From: an uncultured Prevotella sp.
GTDB taxonomy: Bacteria; Bacteroidota; Bacteroidia; Bacteroidales; Bacteroidaceae
Length of the DNA: 32,350 nt
Assembly: GCA_947167845.1 (NCBI GenBank)
Contig: CAMVJQ010000030.1
Coordinates: 1 to 32,350, forward strand
Direction of reading: 5' to 3'
The position numbers and the translations under genes are program-made. The notes beneath the pieces are model-generated. The model saw only the letters and a list, made by a program, of their open reading frames with translations. It searched no databases and was not told the DNA's origin. How positions within the stretch are numbered: the stretch's first letter is position 1; every line of letters starts with the position of its first letter. Shown one piece after another: positions 31,544 through 32,350 of the stretch.

Positions 31544-32292
31544 GCCTCCCTGGTCATCTCCACGGCCAGGGTCTTCGCCTTGAAGTCGTCGAAGGAGAGG
31601 TAGTCCAGCCCCTTGTGCCTGCGTTTCGTGCCCCAGGAGTTCTTCATGATGAAGTATTTGTGGCCAGCGTCGTCGTGGGCGATGCCCACTATGGCCATCG
31701 CGTGGCCCTTGCTCTCCCAGCAGACGCCGTGATGGCGGCTGACGGCGCGCACCGTCTTCGCCAGCAGCGAGTCTTTGGGGATGTTGAGGAAGCGGTCGTG
31801 CAGCCAGTTGTCAGGCAGGTCGATGTCGGTATATTTATAATAAGGCTCGCGCCCGGTGCTTGTCAGAGCGATGTATTCATCCGGCGCGCAGACACTCCTG
31901 GCGAACTCCTGGGCGGTGTACTCCGCGCCCAGCATGAATACGAATCGCGGGGCTGGCGTGTCCACCGTCCGCATGGCGTCGTAGGCCACGATGCCGTGCT
32001 TCTGTATCAGCCGGAGCAGCGTGGCGCCCATGCCCCTTTTGTTCTCAGGAGCATTCGGCTCCCGCTCCAGTGCCTTCTCGATATAGGCGGGCGACAGGTT
32101 GACGGAGTCGCCCCATCTGAGGTGCTCAGTCTCTATAGCCGCCAGCATCGCATAGACCCAGCACGTCTCTGATTTCCCCTGGTCTTTGACGGGTGTCATG
32201 CGGTTGAGCACCTCGTGGGTGTAGTGCCGGGGCTTTTCCTCGCCGCAGCCGGAGCAAAGCAATAATGCCAGAAGATATAAAAGGTTTCTCAT
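31525..32292 (-). CDS. papain-like (C1 family) cysteine peptidase lipoprotein
   Basis: A 255-residue predicted lipoprotein; MRNLLYLLALLLCSGC is a lipoprotein signal ending at Cys16. The mature protein is a papain-fold peptidase with all catalytic elements: oxyanion Gln38 and nucleophile Cys44 in VKDQGKSETCWVYA, His197 in GHAMAIVG and Asn218 in MKNSWG. There is no propeptide, as in the bleomycin-hydrolase-like C1B branch. It probably acts in the periplasm or on the cell surface; the substrate is unknown. It begins only 15 nt after the 3' end of tRNA-Arg on the same strand, leaving no room for a promoter, and ends tail to tail inside the GH115 gene (19-nt overlap). Confidence 0.85.
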   Translation of the reverse strand: MRNLLYLLALLLCSGCGEEKPRHYTHEVLNRMTPVKDQGKSETCWVYAMLAAIETEHLRWGDSVNLSPAYIEKALEREPNAPENKRGMGATLLRLIQKHGIVAYDAMRTVDTPAPRFVFMLGAEYTAQEFARSVCAPDEYIALTSTGREPYYKYTDIDLPDNWLHDRFLNIPKDSLLAKTVRAVSRHHGVCWESKGHAMAIVGIAHDDAGHKYFIMKNSWGTKRRHKGLDYLSFDDFKAKTLAVEMTREAYEGPR

Positions 32293-32307
32293 TTGTCGAA
32301 AGAGTAG

Positions 32308-32350
32308 TACCCCGACCGAGAATCGAACTCGGAACTAAGCTTTAGGAGAG
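32308..32350 (-). tRNA. tRNA-Arg (CCT), 3' part only
   Basis: The minus strand gives the end of an anticodon arm (CT-CTCCTAA-AGCTT, anticodon CCT), a 4-nt variable loop, the T-arm CCGAG-TTCGATT-CTCGG and the acceptor TCGGGGT plus discriminator A ending at 32308. CCA is not encoded. The 5' half lies beyond the right edge. Confidence 0.85.

Overview
The window looks like a chromosomal segment of a member of the Bacteroidales, most likely Prevotella/Segatella. The reasons are the many TAnnTTTG -7 promoter boxes with TTTG-like -33 boxes about 20 nt upstream, the lack of obvious Shine-Dalgarno sites, a hybrid two-component sensor plus SusC/SusD pair, and abundant short dispersed repeats. This assignment is inferred from sequence style and gene families, not from a database match.

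Layout: a tRNA-Leu(CAA) is cut by the left edge. Then come a GDP-mannose pyrophosphorylase (223-1317, +), a HIT protein and GreA as an operon (1314-2207, -), an extended SDR overlapping a PAP2/Aur1-like membrane enzyme (2386-4330, -), RNase R (4472-6679, +) and a large tandem AAA+ protein with a 93-residue neighbour (7140-9886, +). From about 9.9 to 13.6 kb lies a mosaic accessory stretch: small ORFs, a 29-bp perfect inverted repeat, an ATPase fragment, a zinc-ribbon protein, a YhhQ-type queuosine-precursor transporter, an antitoxin remnant, and an antitoxin with a toxin broken by a strongly folding insert. From 13.65 kb core genes resume: a lipoprotein, a hemolysin-III family membrane protein, an acetate CoA-transferase coupled to a beta-ketoacyl synthase fusion, and cysS. 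The right end is a compact polysaccharide utilisation locus (hybrid sensor, SusC, SusD, GH115 alpha-glucuronidase), then a convergent papain-like lipoprotein immediately downstream of a tRNA-Arg(CCT) cut by the right edge.

The utilisation locus should work as a unit: the periplasmic propeller of the sensor detects an oligosaccharide, its AraC domain activates susC, SusCD imports glycan, and GH115 removes (4-O-methyl-)glucuronic acid side chains from a xylan or arabinogalactan type substrate.

Most unusual points: (1) the AAA+ protein holds a complete degenerate AAA domain before an intact CbbX/SpoVK-like one; (2) two copies of a palindromic CACAGAT element lie between divergent gene pairs with a TAnnTTTG box about 10 nt outside each arm, suggesting a portable bidirectional promoter; (3) two families of G/C-rich repeats sit in frame inside rnr, cysS and the ketosynthase gene; (4) the greA leader holds a terminator-like hairpin downstream of its promoter; (5) a structured, possibly transcribed insert interrupts the toxin gene.
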